A stretch of DNA of 64,000 nucleotides from Methylobacter sp015476545 (lineage in GTDB: Bacteria > Pseudomonadota > Gammaproteobacteria > Methylococcales > Methylomonadaceae): NCBI RefSeq assembly GCF_052162025.1, contig NZ_CP197401.1, positions 2,666,001-2,730,000 of the forward strand, in the 5' to 3' direction. Position numbers and translations under genes: made by a program. The notes below the pieces were generated by a model. That model saw nothing but the letters and a program-made list of their open reading frames with translations, ran no database searches and was not told the origin of the DNA. The stretch's first letter is position 1. The number at the start of each line of letters is the position of its first letter. This document shows positions 27,338 through 35,948 of the stretch, piece after piece.

Positions 27338-28489
27338 ATGTTACAAAAATTGTGTTCCAGCCTGCTTGTCTTAATTACCACCGGATGTACGGTTATACCG
27401 GGCATGCATATGAACCCGTTTTCCGATAAATCCAGCGTGAATTTACCGGTTACGGAAAATAATGAAACGCTGCTTAAAAAGCTCAACATTAAAACCATTA
27501 CCGCGCAGCTTATTGTTGATTTAGAAAAAAACATCAATAATCGCAGTTTAGGACCGAATAACGTTGCCAACCACTATTTTGATTACCGGATTGGGTCAAA
27601 TGCCGTGCCCGGCACTCCCGATAAGGAGCCTTATACCCAATATATCGTCGGCCCCAGGGATATTCTTAACATTACCGTTTGGGAACACCCTGAATTGACA
27701 ATTCCTGCCGGCCAATTCCGTTCTGCCGAATCTGCAGGAAATGTTGTCGGTGAAGATGGCACTATTTTTTACCCTTATGCCGGCGTCGTAAAAGCCGCGG
27801 GAAGAACCGTCGAAGATATCCGTGCCGAGCTGATCCAGAAATTATCACAATACATTGAAAACCCGCAACTGGATGTTCGGGTGATCAGTTATCGAAGCCA
27901 GAGGGTTTATGTCGTAGGGGAAGTCAATCAGCCAGGGATTCAGACCGTGAAGGATATCCCTCTCACTGTCCTTGAAGCGATCAACAATTCCGGCGGAGTC
28001 AAGACCGATGCGGACATGCGCAATATTACCCTTACCCGGGGGGGCAAAACTTACAAAATCAATCTTCTCGCCCTTTATGAAGGCGGAGACACTTCTCAAA
28101 ATGTCATGCTTAAGCAGGGCGATGTGTTGAACGTCCCTGATAACAACTTCAACAAAATCTTTGTACTGGGCGAAACAGAGGGCAGCTCGCGCAGTATATT
28201 CATGAACAAGGGCCGCATGACCTTGACCGAAGCGCTCAGTGATGCCGGCGGTGTGAATCAGGAAAAATCAGATCCTGCGCGAATATTCGTCTTTAGAGGC
28301 GGCATGGGCAAGCCGGAAATCTTTCATTTAGATGCAAAGTCGCCGGATGCGTTATTGCTCGCGGATCGTTTCCCTCTGCAGCCTCGCGATGTGATTTACG
28401 TAGACCGGGCTGAAGGTATCCGGTGGAATCAGATTGTTTTACAAATTGCACCGACTATTGCCTTGTTAGGAATAGCTGGCGTTTTTTAA
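27338..28489 (+). CDS. wza: Polysaccharide export outer-membrane lipoprotein Wza
   Basis: An OMA-family export channel of about 383 residues. From the ATG at 27338 the start MLQKLCSSLLVLITTGC is a lipoprotein signal ending at a lipobox cysteine; an upstream ATG at 27296 would add 14 residues and is less likely. YIVGPRDILNITVWEHPELT near residue 100 opens the Poly_export domain, and SLBB-type repeats (VYVVGEVNQPG, then FVLGETEGSS) follow. The C-terminal hydrophobic IVLQIAPTIALLGIAGVF is the membrane-spanning helix of the octameric pore. A 98-bp MITE separates it from wzc. Confidence 0.92.
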   Translation: MLQKLCSSLLVLITTGCTVIPGMHMNPFSDKSSVNLPVTENNETLLKKLNIKTITAQLIVDLEKNINNRSLGPNNVANHYFDYRIGSNAVPGTPDKEPYTQYIVGPRDILNITVWEHPELTIPAGQFRSAESAGNVVGEDGTIFYPYAGVVKAAGRTVEDIRAELIQKLSQYIENPQLDVRVISYRSQRVYVVGEVNQPGIQTVKDIPLTVLEAINNSGGVKTDADMRNITLTRGGKTYKINLLALYEGGDTSQNVMLKQGDVLNVPDNNFNKIFVLGETEGSSRSIFMNKGRMTLTEALSDAGGVNQEKSDPARIFVFRGGMGKPEIFHLDAKSPDALLLADRFPLQPRDVIYVDRAEGIRWNQIVLQIAPTIALLGIAGVF

Positions 28490-28539
28490 AAATAGAGCCT
28501 TTATTTCGGCGCATTTAAATAACCCACTACTATTTTTAA

Positions 28540-28637
28540 CAGGACTTATGCAAACCTGTGGGGGCGACTTCAGTCGCCCCCACAGGTTTTAGAACCGCTT
28601 GTTTCGACGGTGAAACGGGTAAACTGCGTAAGTCCTG
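28540..28637. mobile_element. 98-bp MITE, family B, between wza and wzc
   Basis: Ends CAGGACTTATGCA and TGCGTAAGTCCTG are inverted repeats, flanked by the 5-bp direct repeat TTTAA on both sides. Inside, 28552-28569 and 28572-28589 form a perfect 18-bp inverted repeat with a 2-nt loop. A second 98-bp copy lies at 32399-32496. The hairpin would sit in the wza-wzc transcript and could affect its processing or termination. Confidence 0.85.
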
Positions 28638-28678
28638 TTTAATAGACTTTGAAATCATAAGATAGAAGTACGAATTTA

Positions 28679-30949
28679 ATGTCAACTATACCATTTAATA
28701 AGAGCTCTTCCCCTGCCAGTTTTTTCAGTGAAGAAGAAAACGATGAAATTGATTTGGGTGAATTATTAGCCACGTTGATGGAAAGCAAATGGCTAATTAT
28801 ATCTGCAGTATTATTTGCATTAACGATAGGGATCTCTAAAACTTTTCTTGATACGCCTGAGTACAAGAGCAATACCATGCTGCAGATCGTGGAAAACGCG
28901 CCGTCTCTCGGTGAGTTGGAACCATTATCCGGATTGGTAGAAAACAAAAAGCCTATCATGGCGGAAATTGAAATTATCAAATCCAGGATGATATTAGGGG
29001 AAGCCGTTAAAAATCTTAATCTTGAAATAATTGCCAAGCCCCAATATTTCCCGTTTATTGGTGAAGCGATCGCAAGACATTTTCAGCAAAACAATGTCGA
29101 GCAAATTTCCACCCCCTTATTCGGTCAATCCCACTATGCCTGGGGGGGTGAAATTATCCAGGTCGATACCTTAAAAATTCCGTCAAGCTGGTTGAATAAG
29201 AAACTGACCTTAATTGCCGGTGAACATGGCCGCTTCAAATTAATGAACGAGGAAAAGATCCTTCTTGAAGGCGAGGCCGGCAAATATGCGACGCAGCAGC
29301 TAGAAGGAACTCAAGACAGTATTTCCATATTTGTTTCTCAATTAAAAGCCAGACCGGATACTCAATTTATAGTCATGCGCCAATCGGAATTGAACGCAGT
29401 TGACCAACTAAAGCAAAGATTCGAGGTAACCGAGAAAATTAAAAATACAGGAATTCTTGAATTAACGCTGGAATCTCCGAGCCCGCAAGCAGCCGCAAAG
29501 ACTGTTAATGAAATTGCCAATATTTACGTACGGTTAAATGTTGAGCAAAAATCGGAGGAAGCTCAGAAAAGAATAGAGTTCCTGGACAAGCAATCGCAGT
29601 TCATCAAGGATCAACTGCAGGAAGCCACAGCCAACCTGAACAATTATCAGGCTTATAAGGGTTCGATTGATTTAACCATGGAAACCCAAGGCATCTTAAA
29701 CGCTGTGGTTGAGAAAAAAACCCAATTGACACTGCTGCAACAGAAACATGAAGAGCTTCGGCAGAAGTTTACTGAATCATATCCTGCCGTTATTGCTCTG
29801 CAAAAACAAATGGATATTCTGCAAAATCAAATCGGTGAATATGAGAGAGAGGTAAAGAGCTTGCCGGAGACTCAACAGACTATTTTGCGATTATCAAAAG
29901 ATGTTCAGGTCAATAGCGAACTTTACATGAGTCTGCTTAACAATTCGCAAACGCTGAAAGTTGCGAAAGCCGGCGCAGTGGGTGATGTTCGGATTATTGA
30001 TGAAGCTGTATTGCCCACAGTGCCAATCAAGCCTAAAAAAATATTGATCATTGCAATTTCCTTAATCGCAGGGTTAATAATAGGCGTTATCCTGACATTT
30101 GTACGGAAATTCCTTAACAAAGGTATTGATAGCTCTAATTTAATTGAAAAGTATCTCAATATTCCTGTTTATGTGACCATTCCGCATAGCGCTGAACAAA
30201 CCAAAATTATCAAACAAAAAAATGGTCCAGCCAAAATTTTGGCTCTGGATTTTAAGGATGATCTGGCGATAGAAAGCCTTAGAAGTTTGCGCACCACGTT
30301 ACACTTCGCTTTTCTGGAAGCTAAAAATAATATCATCATGATTACCGGTCCCAGACCTGGCGTTGGCAAATCATTCGTATCTCTTAATTTGGCAATAGTT
30401 TTGGCTGATGCCGGAAAAAAAGTCTTATTGATAGATGCTGACATGCGCAAAGGACTGCTTAATAAAGCCTTTGGAATTAAAAGAGAAGAAGGGTTATCCG
30501 AATTAATTTCCGGCTTGATAGCGCCAAGTAAAGGAATCCGTCATATTGAGGCCAGCAATATCGATTTTATTACCACAGGCGACATTCCACCCAATCCCTC
30601 GGAACTATTAATGCATGAACGATTCGGACAGTTGCTGGAAGTATTTAGCAAACGATACGACCATGTAATCATCGATACGCCGCCTTCACTGCTTTTAACG
30701 GATGCGTCCATAGTAGGCAGACTAGCTAGCGTGACGCTGCTCACTCTTAAAGCCGGCATACATTCCAAACAAGAGCTGGAACAATGCACTAAACGATTAG
30801 CTCAATCAGGAGTACAGGTAAAAGGCATCGTGCTCAATGACCTGCCGGAAAGATCGCTTGGCAACAATTACGGTTATGGTTATGGCTATGGTTATGGGAA
30901 AGATTTTTATAAAAACTATAACTATAAACTGGGACGCGCCTTAAATTAA
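28679..30949 (+). CDS. wzc: Wzc tyrosine autokinase / chain-length determinant
   Basis: A 756-residue inner-membrane protein. Residues ~20-110 form the Wzz domain with TM1 (WLIISAVLFALTIGIS). A long periplasmic coiled-coil region runs to about 440, and TM2 is near 455-475 (KKILIIAISLIAGLIIGVIL). The cytoplasmic BY-kinase domain has Walker A GPRPGVGKS near 557, Walker A' LLIDADMRKG and Walker B HVIIDTPPS. The C-terminus is a tyrosine cluster (NYGYGYGYGYGKDFYKNYNY) for autophosphorylation. It controls polymer length with Wza and Wzb. Confidence 0.94.
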   Translation: MSTIPFNKSSSPASFFSEEENDEIDLGELLATLMESKWLIISAVLFALTIGISKTFLDTPEYKSNTMLQIVENAPSLGELEPLSGLVENKKPIMAEIEIIKSRMILGEAVKNLNLEIIAKPQYFPFIGEAIARHFQQNNVEQISTPLFGQSHYAWGGEIIQVDTLKIPSSWLNKKLTLIAGEHGRFKLMNEEKILLEGEAGKYATQQLEGTQDSISIFVSQLKARPDTQFIVMRQSELNAVDQLKQRFEVTEKIKNTGILELTLESPSPQAAAKTVNEIANIYVRLNVEQKSEEAQKRIEFLDKQSQFIKDQLQEATANLNNYQAYKGSIDLTMETQGILNAVVEKKTQLTLLQQKHEELRQKFTESYPAVIALQKQMDILQNQIGEYEREVKSLPETQQTILRLSKDVQVNSELYMSLLNNSQTLKVAKAGAVGDVRIIDEAVLPTVPIKPKKILIIAISLIAGLIIGVILTFVRKFLNKGIDSSNLIEKYLNIPVYVTIPHSAEQTKIIKQKNGPAKILALDFKDDLAIESLRSLRTTLHFAFLEAKNNIIMITGPRPGVGKSFVSLNLAIVLADAGKKVLLIDADMRKGLLNKAFGIKREEGLSELISGLIAPSKGIRHIEASNIDFITTGDIPPNPSELLMHERFGQLLEVFSKRYDHVIIDTPPSLLLTDASIVGRLASVTLLTLKAGIHSKQELEQCTKRLAQSGVQVKGIVLNDLPERSLGNNYGYGYGYGYGKDFYKNYNYKLGRALN

Positions 30950-31291
30950 GCCTGAAGGCGTTAAGCGCGAAATTGAGCAGCGCCTGGCAAACTTCACGAA
31001 CCAGGCGTTTTCAGGATTCGGTTAAAAGGTTTATCGACGAAACCAGCGCTTTGTAGGGGCGAATTCACTTGTGCCCCTTGCGGGTATTCGCCCAGGGCGC
31101 CTACCAACAGTAGGCGCTTCGCCTAGAGCGCCTACTGTTGGTAGGCGAAGTCGCCCCCACACCTGTTGTTCTATAAAATTCAGGGAAGTTATTTCTCGCC
31201 TCATCCTTAACACTATTGATTATCGGTGCAATAATCAATAGTGCCCCGTCTTGCTTCTACTTGCTTGCCATCATCGCAAGAGAAACGCTGG
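30950..31291. other. Intergenic region with repeat fragments and strong hairpin
   Basis: The gap between the convergent wzc and epimerase genes. 31054-31097 matches the edge of the subrepeat at 226-318 (GCGAATTCACTTGTGCCCCT). It is followed by the 21-bp hairpin at 31098-31147. No coding sequence is recognised. Confidence 0.5.
31098..31147. repeat. Perfect 21-bp inverted repeat
   Basis: Arms 31098-31118 and 31127-31147 are perfectly complementary with an 8-nt loop. The arm starts CGCCTACCAACAG. Lying between convergent genes, it could serve as a bidirectional transcript end, although no T-run follows directly. Confidence 0.7.
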
Positions 31292-32308
31292 TTAATCAAC
31301 TGAGATGTTGTTGTAGCTCAGATACCAGTCCACGAATTTCCCAATGCCTTTCTCGATGGGCGTATTCGGTTTATACCCCACATCTTCTACCAAGGCTTCC
31401 ACATCGGCATAAGTATCCGGCACATCCCCGGGCTGCAATGGCAAGAGCTGTTTTTCTGCTGTTTTGCCCAAGGCTTTTTCCAGGGTTTCTATGTAAGCCG
31501 ATAACTCGACCGGATTTTGGTTGCCGATATTGTAGACCCGCCACGGCGCTTTGCTGGTGCCCGGATCAGGCCGTTTGCCGGTCCAGTCCGGGTTAGGCGG
31601 GGCCGGATGGTCCAGGGTTCTGATGATGCCCTCGACAATGTCGTCGATATAGGTGAAATCCCGCCGATGCTTGCCGTAGTTGAACACCTGGATCGGCTCG
31701 CCGGCCAGGATGGCTTTGGTAAACAGAAACAGCGCCATGTCCGGCCTGCCCCACGGACCATAAACGGTAAAGAACCTTAATCCGGTAGTCGGCAGTTGAT
31801 ATAAATTGCTGTAGGTATGCGCCATTAGCTCATTGGCTTTTTTGGAGGCCGCATACAGGCTGAGCGGATGATCGACATTGTCGTGCACGGAGAACGGCAT
31901 CGTCTCATTGGCGCCATAAACCGAACTGCTGGAGGCATAAACCAGGTGCTCTATTTTGTGATGCCGGCAGCCTTCCAGGATATTGATAAAGCCGACAATA
32001 TTGCTGTCGATATACGCATGCGGGTTCTCTATGGAATAGCGAACCCCAGCCTGTGCCGCCAGATTGACTACCCTTTGCGGCTGATGCTGTCTAAAAAGTC
32101 GCTCCATCGCTTCCCGGTCGGCGATATCGGCGCGTACGTCAGTGTAATGCTTATGATCGAGAATACGGGCCAGGCGGGCTTCTTTCAGGTTGACATCGTA
32201 GTAATCATTGAGATTATCCACGCCGATGACTTCATCGCCCCGTTCCAGTAATTTGATGGCTACGTGATTGCCGATAAAGCCCGCTGTGCCGGTGACTAAT
32301 ACTTTCAT
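31292..32308 (-). CDS. UDP-glucuronate 4-epimerase (CapI/GAE type)
   Basis: A 338-residue extended short-chain dehydrogenase. MKVLVTGTAGFIGNHVAIKL is the NAD site; YASSSSVYGANETMPF and YAASKKANE contain the Ser and the YxxxK pair. The DNLNDYYDVNLKEARL segment is typical of the UDP-GlcA epimerases making UDP-GalA. It would act on the product of Ugd. It is transcribed towards wzc and marks the right end of the polysaccharide locus. Confidence 0.9.
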   Translation of the reverse strand: MKVLVTGTAGFIGNHVAIKLLERGDEVIGVDNLNDYYDVNLKEARLARILDHKHYTDVRADIADREAMERLFRQHQPQRVVNLAAQAGVRYSIENPHAYIDSNIVGFINILEGCRHHKIEHLVYASSSSVYGANETMPFSVHDNVDHPLSLYAASKKANELMAHTYSNLYQLPTTGLRFFTVYGPWGRPDMALFLFTKAILAGEPIQVFNYGKHRRDFTYIDDIVEGIIRTLDHPAPPNPDWTGKRPDPGTSKAPWRVYNIGNQNPVELSAYIETLEKALGKTAEKQLLPLQPGDVPDTYADVEALVEDVGYKPNTPIEKGIGKFVDWYLSYNNISVD

Positions 32309-32398
32309 CGGTTAGAGCCTGTCATCAGTTTGGTTAGCGAAAAAGAAATGTTTAAAGCCATAAAATATAAACTCACAAGTTGTAAAATCTAAATTAGT

Positions 32399-32496
32399 CA
32401 GGACTTACGCAAGCCTGTGGGGGCGACTAAAGTCGCCCCCACAAGTTTTAAAACCACTTGTTTCGGCGGTTGAACAGGCAAACTGCGTAAGTCCTG
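32399..32496. mobile_element. 98-bp MITE, family B, second copy
   Basis: It has the same length and ends (CAGGACTTACGCA / TGCGTAAGTCCTG) as the copy between wza and wzc. It is flanked by the 5-bp direct repeat TTAGT (32394-32398 and 32497-32501). The internal hairpin has one mismatch relative to the first copy. Its right flank is shared with the neighbouring family A element. Confidence 0.85.
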
Positions 32497-32631
32497 TTAG
32501 TATAACTGATGTTACGTACGGCGAATTCCGTTTGCCGCGTCGAGCACCGCCGCTAAAAGCTGCGGTAGGCTGGGTTGCTAAACCCGGCATTTGGCGTCTC
32601 CCCATCTTCGTAGATACCGTCTTGTTGCCCA

Positions 32632-33591
32632 TTATGCAAGCGCAAAATTGGGGTCGAAAGGTTTATTCGATTTCAGAATGGCAAAGGCGATATGGACGAG
32701 TTTGCGCATTGAAGCACAGGCGATGGCCATGCCATTCTTGCCGCGTGCAGCCAAGCGTTCGCGGAAAAGGCGGATGACGGGATTGTGTCTTCCCGCGACC
32801 ACGGCGGGCATGTATAGCTTCGCGCGCAACATCGGATCACCCATCTTGGAAATGCGGGTTTTGCCTTTCCACTTGCCGGATTCGTTCAAGGCGGGATTGA
32901 GTCCAGCAAAGGCGACAGCTTGCTTGGCGGTGGTGAAGCCGTAGTGATCGCTCAAAGCGACCATGAGGTGGGCAGAGGAGGCTTCGCCGATGCCAGGAAT
33001 CGTTTCCAGCAAAGCGCGCCGGTGCCTGAGATCAGGGTCTTGATCGATAAGACGTTGAACGCGTTCGCGTGTGGTTTTAAGCGCCTGCTCCAGATGTGCC
33101 AAGACGGCTCTGATGGATTCGGCAATCGTGGGGTCAGCCGTATCCAGTCTGTTTTTCTCCATTTGCTGCATTTCCAGCAGGTCTTCGATCCGGCGTAATA
33201 AGGCTTGCAGTTCGCGGATATTGGCAGGTGGCGGCGTCCACAAAGGCGGTTTCTTTTCCTGGGCATACCGGGCGATCAGCTTGGCGTCAGCCTTGTCGGT
33301 CTTGATTCGGCTCAATTCGCTCTTGGCGAATCCCTTGATTCTGGCAGGATTGACGACAGCCACCGGATAGCCTGATTGGGCCAGGCATTCGGCCAGAGGG
33401 ATGCTGTAGGCGCCAGTCGCTTCCATGCAAACCGAGGGCTTGACGCCGCCGAACGTCGTCAGCCAGACGATCAAAGCGGCAAAACCTTCCGGCGTGTTGT
33501 CGAATTTTTTATGCTTGTATTTGCCGTTCTCCAGGCGGGCAACATCGAATTTATGCTTGGCAATATCCACACCAACCGTCACTTGGGACAT
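32632..33591 (-). CDS. IS110-family transposase (DEDD recombinase)
   Basis: A 319-residue recombinase read from the ATG at 33591, preceded by TTGGAG. The N-terminal RuvC-like domain shows Asp in GVDIAKHKFD (near residue 8), Glu in VCMEATGAY (near 59), and Asp pairs in IKTDKADAKLIARYA (near 105). The C-terminal Tnp_20 domain has ETIPGIGEASSAHLMVAL near 190 and SGKWKGKTRISKMGDPMLRA, whose serine is the proposed nucleophile. An upstream extension in frame reaches 33702 but overlaps the predicted bridge RNA and lacks a ribosome site. The enzyme would use that RNA to pair donor and target. Confidence 0.93.
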   Translation of the reverse strand: MSQVTVGVDIAKHKFDVARLENGKYKHKKFDNTPEGFAALIVWLTTFGGVKPSVCMEATGAYSIPLAECLAQSGYPVAVVNPARIKGFAKSELSRIKTDKADAKLIARYAQEKKPPLWTPPPANIRELQALLRRIEDLLEMQQMEKNRLDTADPTIAESIRAVLAHLEQALKTTRERVQRLIDQDPDLRHRRALLETIPGIGEASSAHLMVALSDHYGFTTAKQAVAFAGLNPALNESGKWKGKTRISKMGDPMLRAKLYMPAVVAGRHNPVIRLFRERLAARGKNGMAIACASMRKLVHIAFAILKSNKPFDPNFALA

Positions 33592-33645
33592 CTTTAAACA
33601 CTCCAAAAAACTATATAAAATCAATAAGATCAATTTTAAGGCATA

Positions 33646-33840
33646 CGCCTGGTTCAGCCTTAGATCATACAGGCTCTCCCGGCGAAACGGGGGCCTACGC
33701 ATACCGTACGAACTTATGAGGCGGATGAGGGAAACGGAGAGCGAAATCTACGCAGCAGGCTCGAAGCCTCAGGGTACGCCCGGCTTCTCCGCTTCCCGCC
33801 CGGTGATCAGCCGGGGATTTTATCCCTAATTGGGTAAAAT
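33646..33840 (-). ncRNA. Predicted IS110 bridge RNA (copy 2)
   Basis: Sequence as in copy 1. Target guides lie at 33771-33779 (GCGTACCCT on the minus strand) and 33748-33752. Donor guides lie at 33701-33707 (ACGGTAT) and 33659-33666. The target half-sites next to this insertion are the same as in copy 1, so two insertions agree with one guide set. Confidence 0.7.
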
Positions 33841-34118
33841 CGAGATATAAGGGTACGCATCGCGTACCTGCTTCAGGGCTTTTCGGCACACCGCAAGTCC
33901 GGAAAGGTACGCGATGCGTACCCTACCGTGGATTTCGCCTTGATTTTGGCAGGGCAGCCAGCCGTAGGCCAGGCTGCCAAACCCAGCATTTCGGCCACCC
34001 ATGCCGGGTTTCCGCTAAAGCTCCAACCCAGCCTACACAGGTTGTTAAAAGCAAGTAACTAACGACCTTTATTAAATCGATCTAACTTCAGCTAACTGCG
34101 TAACATCAGTTAGTATAA

Positions 34119-34402
34119 CATTAATATTTCAAGCTATCCGGTGGTCAGGCTCACTTGCGGCTTAAAAATCATCTGCCCGATAATACTTATCGCTTCATTC
34201 AGAATGGTTGAGTAATAGCCTGCGCTATATGATATTTTTGAACTCAATCGCACTTTTTGATAATCTTTCAATACTCATACTGAAGCTCTATAGCAAATAG
34301 TTATTTCTCTTGTTGTATCTGCCAGGTTAGCCTATTACCAGTACTGCAGCGCAAATAATATTCAGTATGTGATGTTAATCAAGACGGGCATCAATAAGAA
34401 TA
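34119..34402. other. Intergenic region upstream of secreted protein gene
   Basis: About 280 bp of AT-rich sequence after the repeat stack. No gene or repeat is recognised. It should hold the promoter of the gene at 34403. Confidence 0.3.
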
Positions 34403-34990
34403 ATGAAAAAGACATTCAGAGCAGAGATTTTACTGGCGATTTTTCTGGTATCCGTTACTGGTACACAAGCCAACTCCATGACCAAGATCGAACCTAACGA
34501 TCGCCTTGAAACAACACAAACTCTTGATCATTTCGACAGCGAATTTGACAACGCTACCGTCATAGCTTGTGCCTCACGATATAGCGCTAATAATGATTGC
34601 TATGGTTACTTCTCATTCAGTCTAACTGACTTATCCAGAGCAATTACAGATATGGATGCTGATAGCATCGACACAGCGCATAACCTTTATGCAACCTATA
34701 ATGACAGCGATGTTTTTAGTTCTGATAACGGGCAATATAATAATTCGTATGGTGACATTATTGAGACCTATCTGAATGCGAATTTTTACTATGCTATTGC
34801 TAAAGGTTACCAAAATCGAATGGCTCTAAGCGAAAGCGGAACGTTGCATATGTCAGCCAGCCATCCTTCAACTGTGTCGCTCCCCGCCATTCTTGCGCTG
34901 GCTCTACTACCTACTGCTCTTACGATGCTGTTGTTTGGTCTTGGAATAGTAGGCTTTTTCACTCCTCGCAAACAGAAATCTATCGTTTAG
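34403..34990 (+). CDS. Secreted protein with PEP-CTERM-like C-terminal anchor
   Basis: A 195-residue protein of unknown function. The N-terminus MKKTFRAEILLAIFLVSVTG is a signal peptide, cleaved near QANS. The middle is rich in Asp, Asn and Ser with several Tyr. The C-terminus VSLPAILALALLPTALTMLL followed by FGLGIVGFFTPRKQK resembles an exosortase sorting signal: a short motif (SLPA), one hydrophobic helix and a basic tail. No exosortase is encoded in this window, so the substrate role is an inference. Two cysteines (ACASRYSANNDCY) may form a disulfide. Confidence 0.6.
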   Translation: MKKTFRAEILLAIFLVSVTGTQANSMTKIEPNDRLETTQTLDHFDSEFDNATVIACASRYSANNDCYGYFSFSLTDLSRAITDMDADSIDTAHNLYATYNDSDVFSSDNGQYNNSYGDIIETYLNANFYYAIAKGYQNRMALSESGTLHMSASHPSTVSLPAILALALLPTALTMLLFGLGIVGFFTPRKQKSIV

Positions 34991-35186
34991 AGCAATTGAC
35001 TGACCAGGCTGGCTAAAATACCAAAAGAAGCGATACTTAAAATCTATGCGGAGATTTCGAGCCGGATTTTTAGTTGTTCCGAATAAACATCGGTTCTGCT
35101 CGCCGACCCTATAATCGGCGAGTACTTCGCCCCAATCTGCGATATTCCGCCTCCATATTGCCGGAAGCTGATCAACAATCCGTTTA

Positions 35187-35498
35187 TTAGCCGCCTTTCT
35201 CTCTGCGAAGCATGTCTATTTTTTCGTGATGCTGCTTCCGAAACGCATCCCTTTCTTCCTTAGTTTTCATGCTATCCAGCTTCAGCAAATAATTGCACCG
35301 CTCTTGCTCAGTCATGAAATCAGCGCCATAGATATGAGAATAAACAGGCACATCTCCTATTCTACCGGTTAGCTCTTTAGGATTTGTACTAAAAGTTTCT
35401 TCTTGTTGCTCTGATTCAGATTGAGCGAAGGAAATGGAAGAAAAGAAAACGATGAACAAAGATACCAGGAATGGCATAAACAGTTTTTTTTTCAACAT
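35187..35498 (-). CDS. Small secreted protein
   Basis: A 103-residue protein with a clear signal peptide (MLKKKLFMPFLVSLFIVFFS, cleavage after SFA). The mature part is very polar and ends with a helical segment YGADFMTEQERCNYLLKLDS, then EERDAFRKQHHEKID. It is a pattern I associate with small uncharacterised periplasmic proteins of methanotrophs and other proteobacteria. An AAGGAGATAT site precedes the ATG at the right distance. Function unknown; the single Cys in the mature part and the clustered His could bind metal. Confidence 0.7.
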   Translation of the reverse strand: MLKKKLFMPFLVSLFIVFFSSISFAQSESEQQEETFSTNPKELTGRIGDVPVYSHIYGADFMTEQERCNYLLKLDSMKTKEERDAFRKQHHEKIDMLRREKGG

Positions 35499-35948
35499 GA
35501 AATATCTCCTTAATACTTTAGATAAATGGCGCCTTCTTCTTTAAGCAACAATGAAATATTTCCGGACAAGGAAATATCTCTCAAGGCACCGAATCAACAT
35601 AAGCAGGAGCTGAAATCACTCCAAGGTTAATTCCATGAAAATAAAATCATACTTATTCAGCACTTTCAAAATGCTGAGAAAAGTCAATTTTCCTGTATTG
35701 TTATACCTTTATGTGACTGGGCACTTCCTTGTTAGTTCATATGTGATTTCCAATTACTAAAGGAAATATCCAGCCATCAAGCAACCGCCCGGCCCCTCCC
35801 CCGCATAGCTCCGGTTATCCAAAGTCCTGTGGCTGCTTACATCCAGCAATCAACACGATTAGATAAGGCTGCTCCGATCAGTCTCATTGCCTCCCTAACG
35901 GCAAAGCCACTCCACATCCGCCGTTCAGATTGCCTTGCTGATCAAAGT
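35499..35948. other. Intergenic region, no gene recognised
   Basis: A 450-bp gap between the small secreted protein gene and the TPR-methyltransferase gene, both on the minus strand. Nothing convincing is seen apart from the likely promoter of the secreted protein gene near its start. Confidence 0.3.

Larger units (their letters stand above)
32614..33851 (-). mobile_element. IS110-family insertion sequence, copy 2 (intact)
   Basis: A 1238-bp copy on the minus strand, 1 bp longer than copy 1 at 1071-2307. It is inserted at the same position of the same host repeat, with AG (CT on the minus strand) at both junctions (32612-32613 and 33850-33851). The left end of 259 bp is non-coding and appears identical to copy 1. 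The transposase frame is intact, so this copy could be active and could serve the frameshifted copy. Confidence 0.92.
32506..34109. repeat. Family A repeat element with 9-bp target duplication, carrying IS110-family copy
   Basis: The element starts CTGATGTTACG at 32506 and ends TAACATCAG at 34109. Both sides carry the 9-bp direct repeat TTAGTATAA (32497-32505 and 34110-34118), so it is a transposed unit. Removing the IS at 32614-33851 leaves about 366 bp that matches the element at 39076-39486 with its GGTACGC...GCGTACC palindromes. No transposase of its own is present, so it is non-autonomous. Confidence 0.85.
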
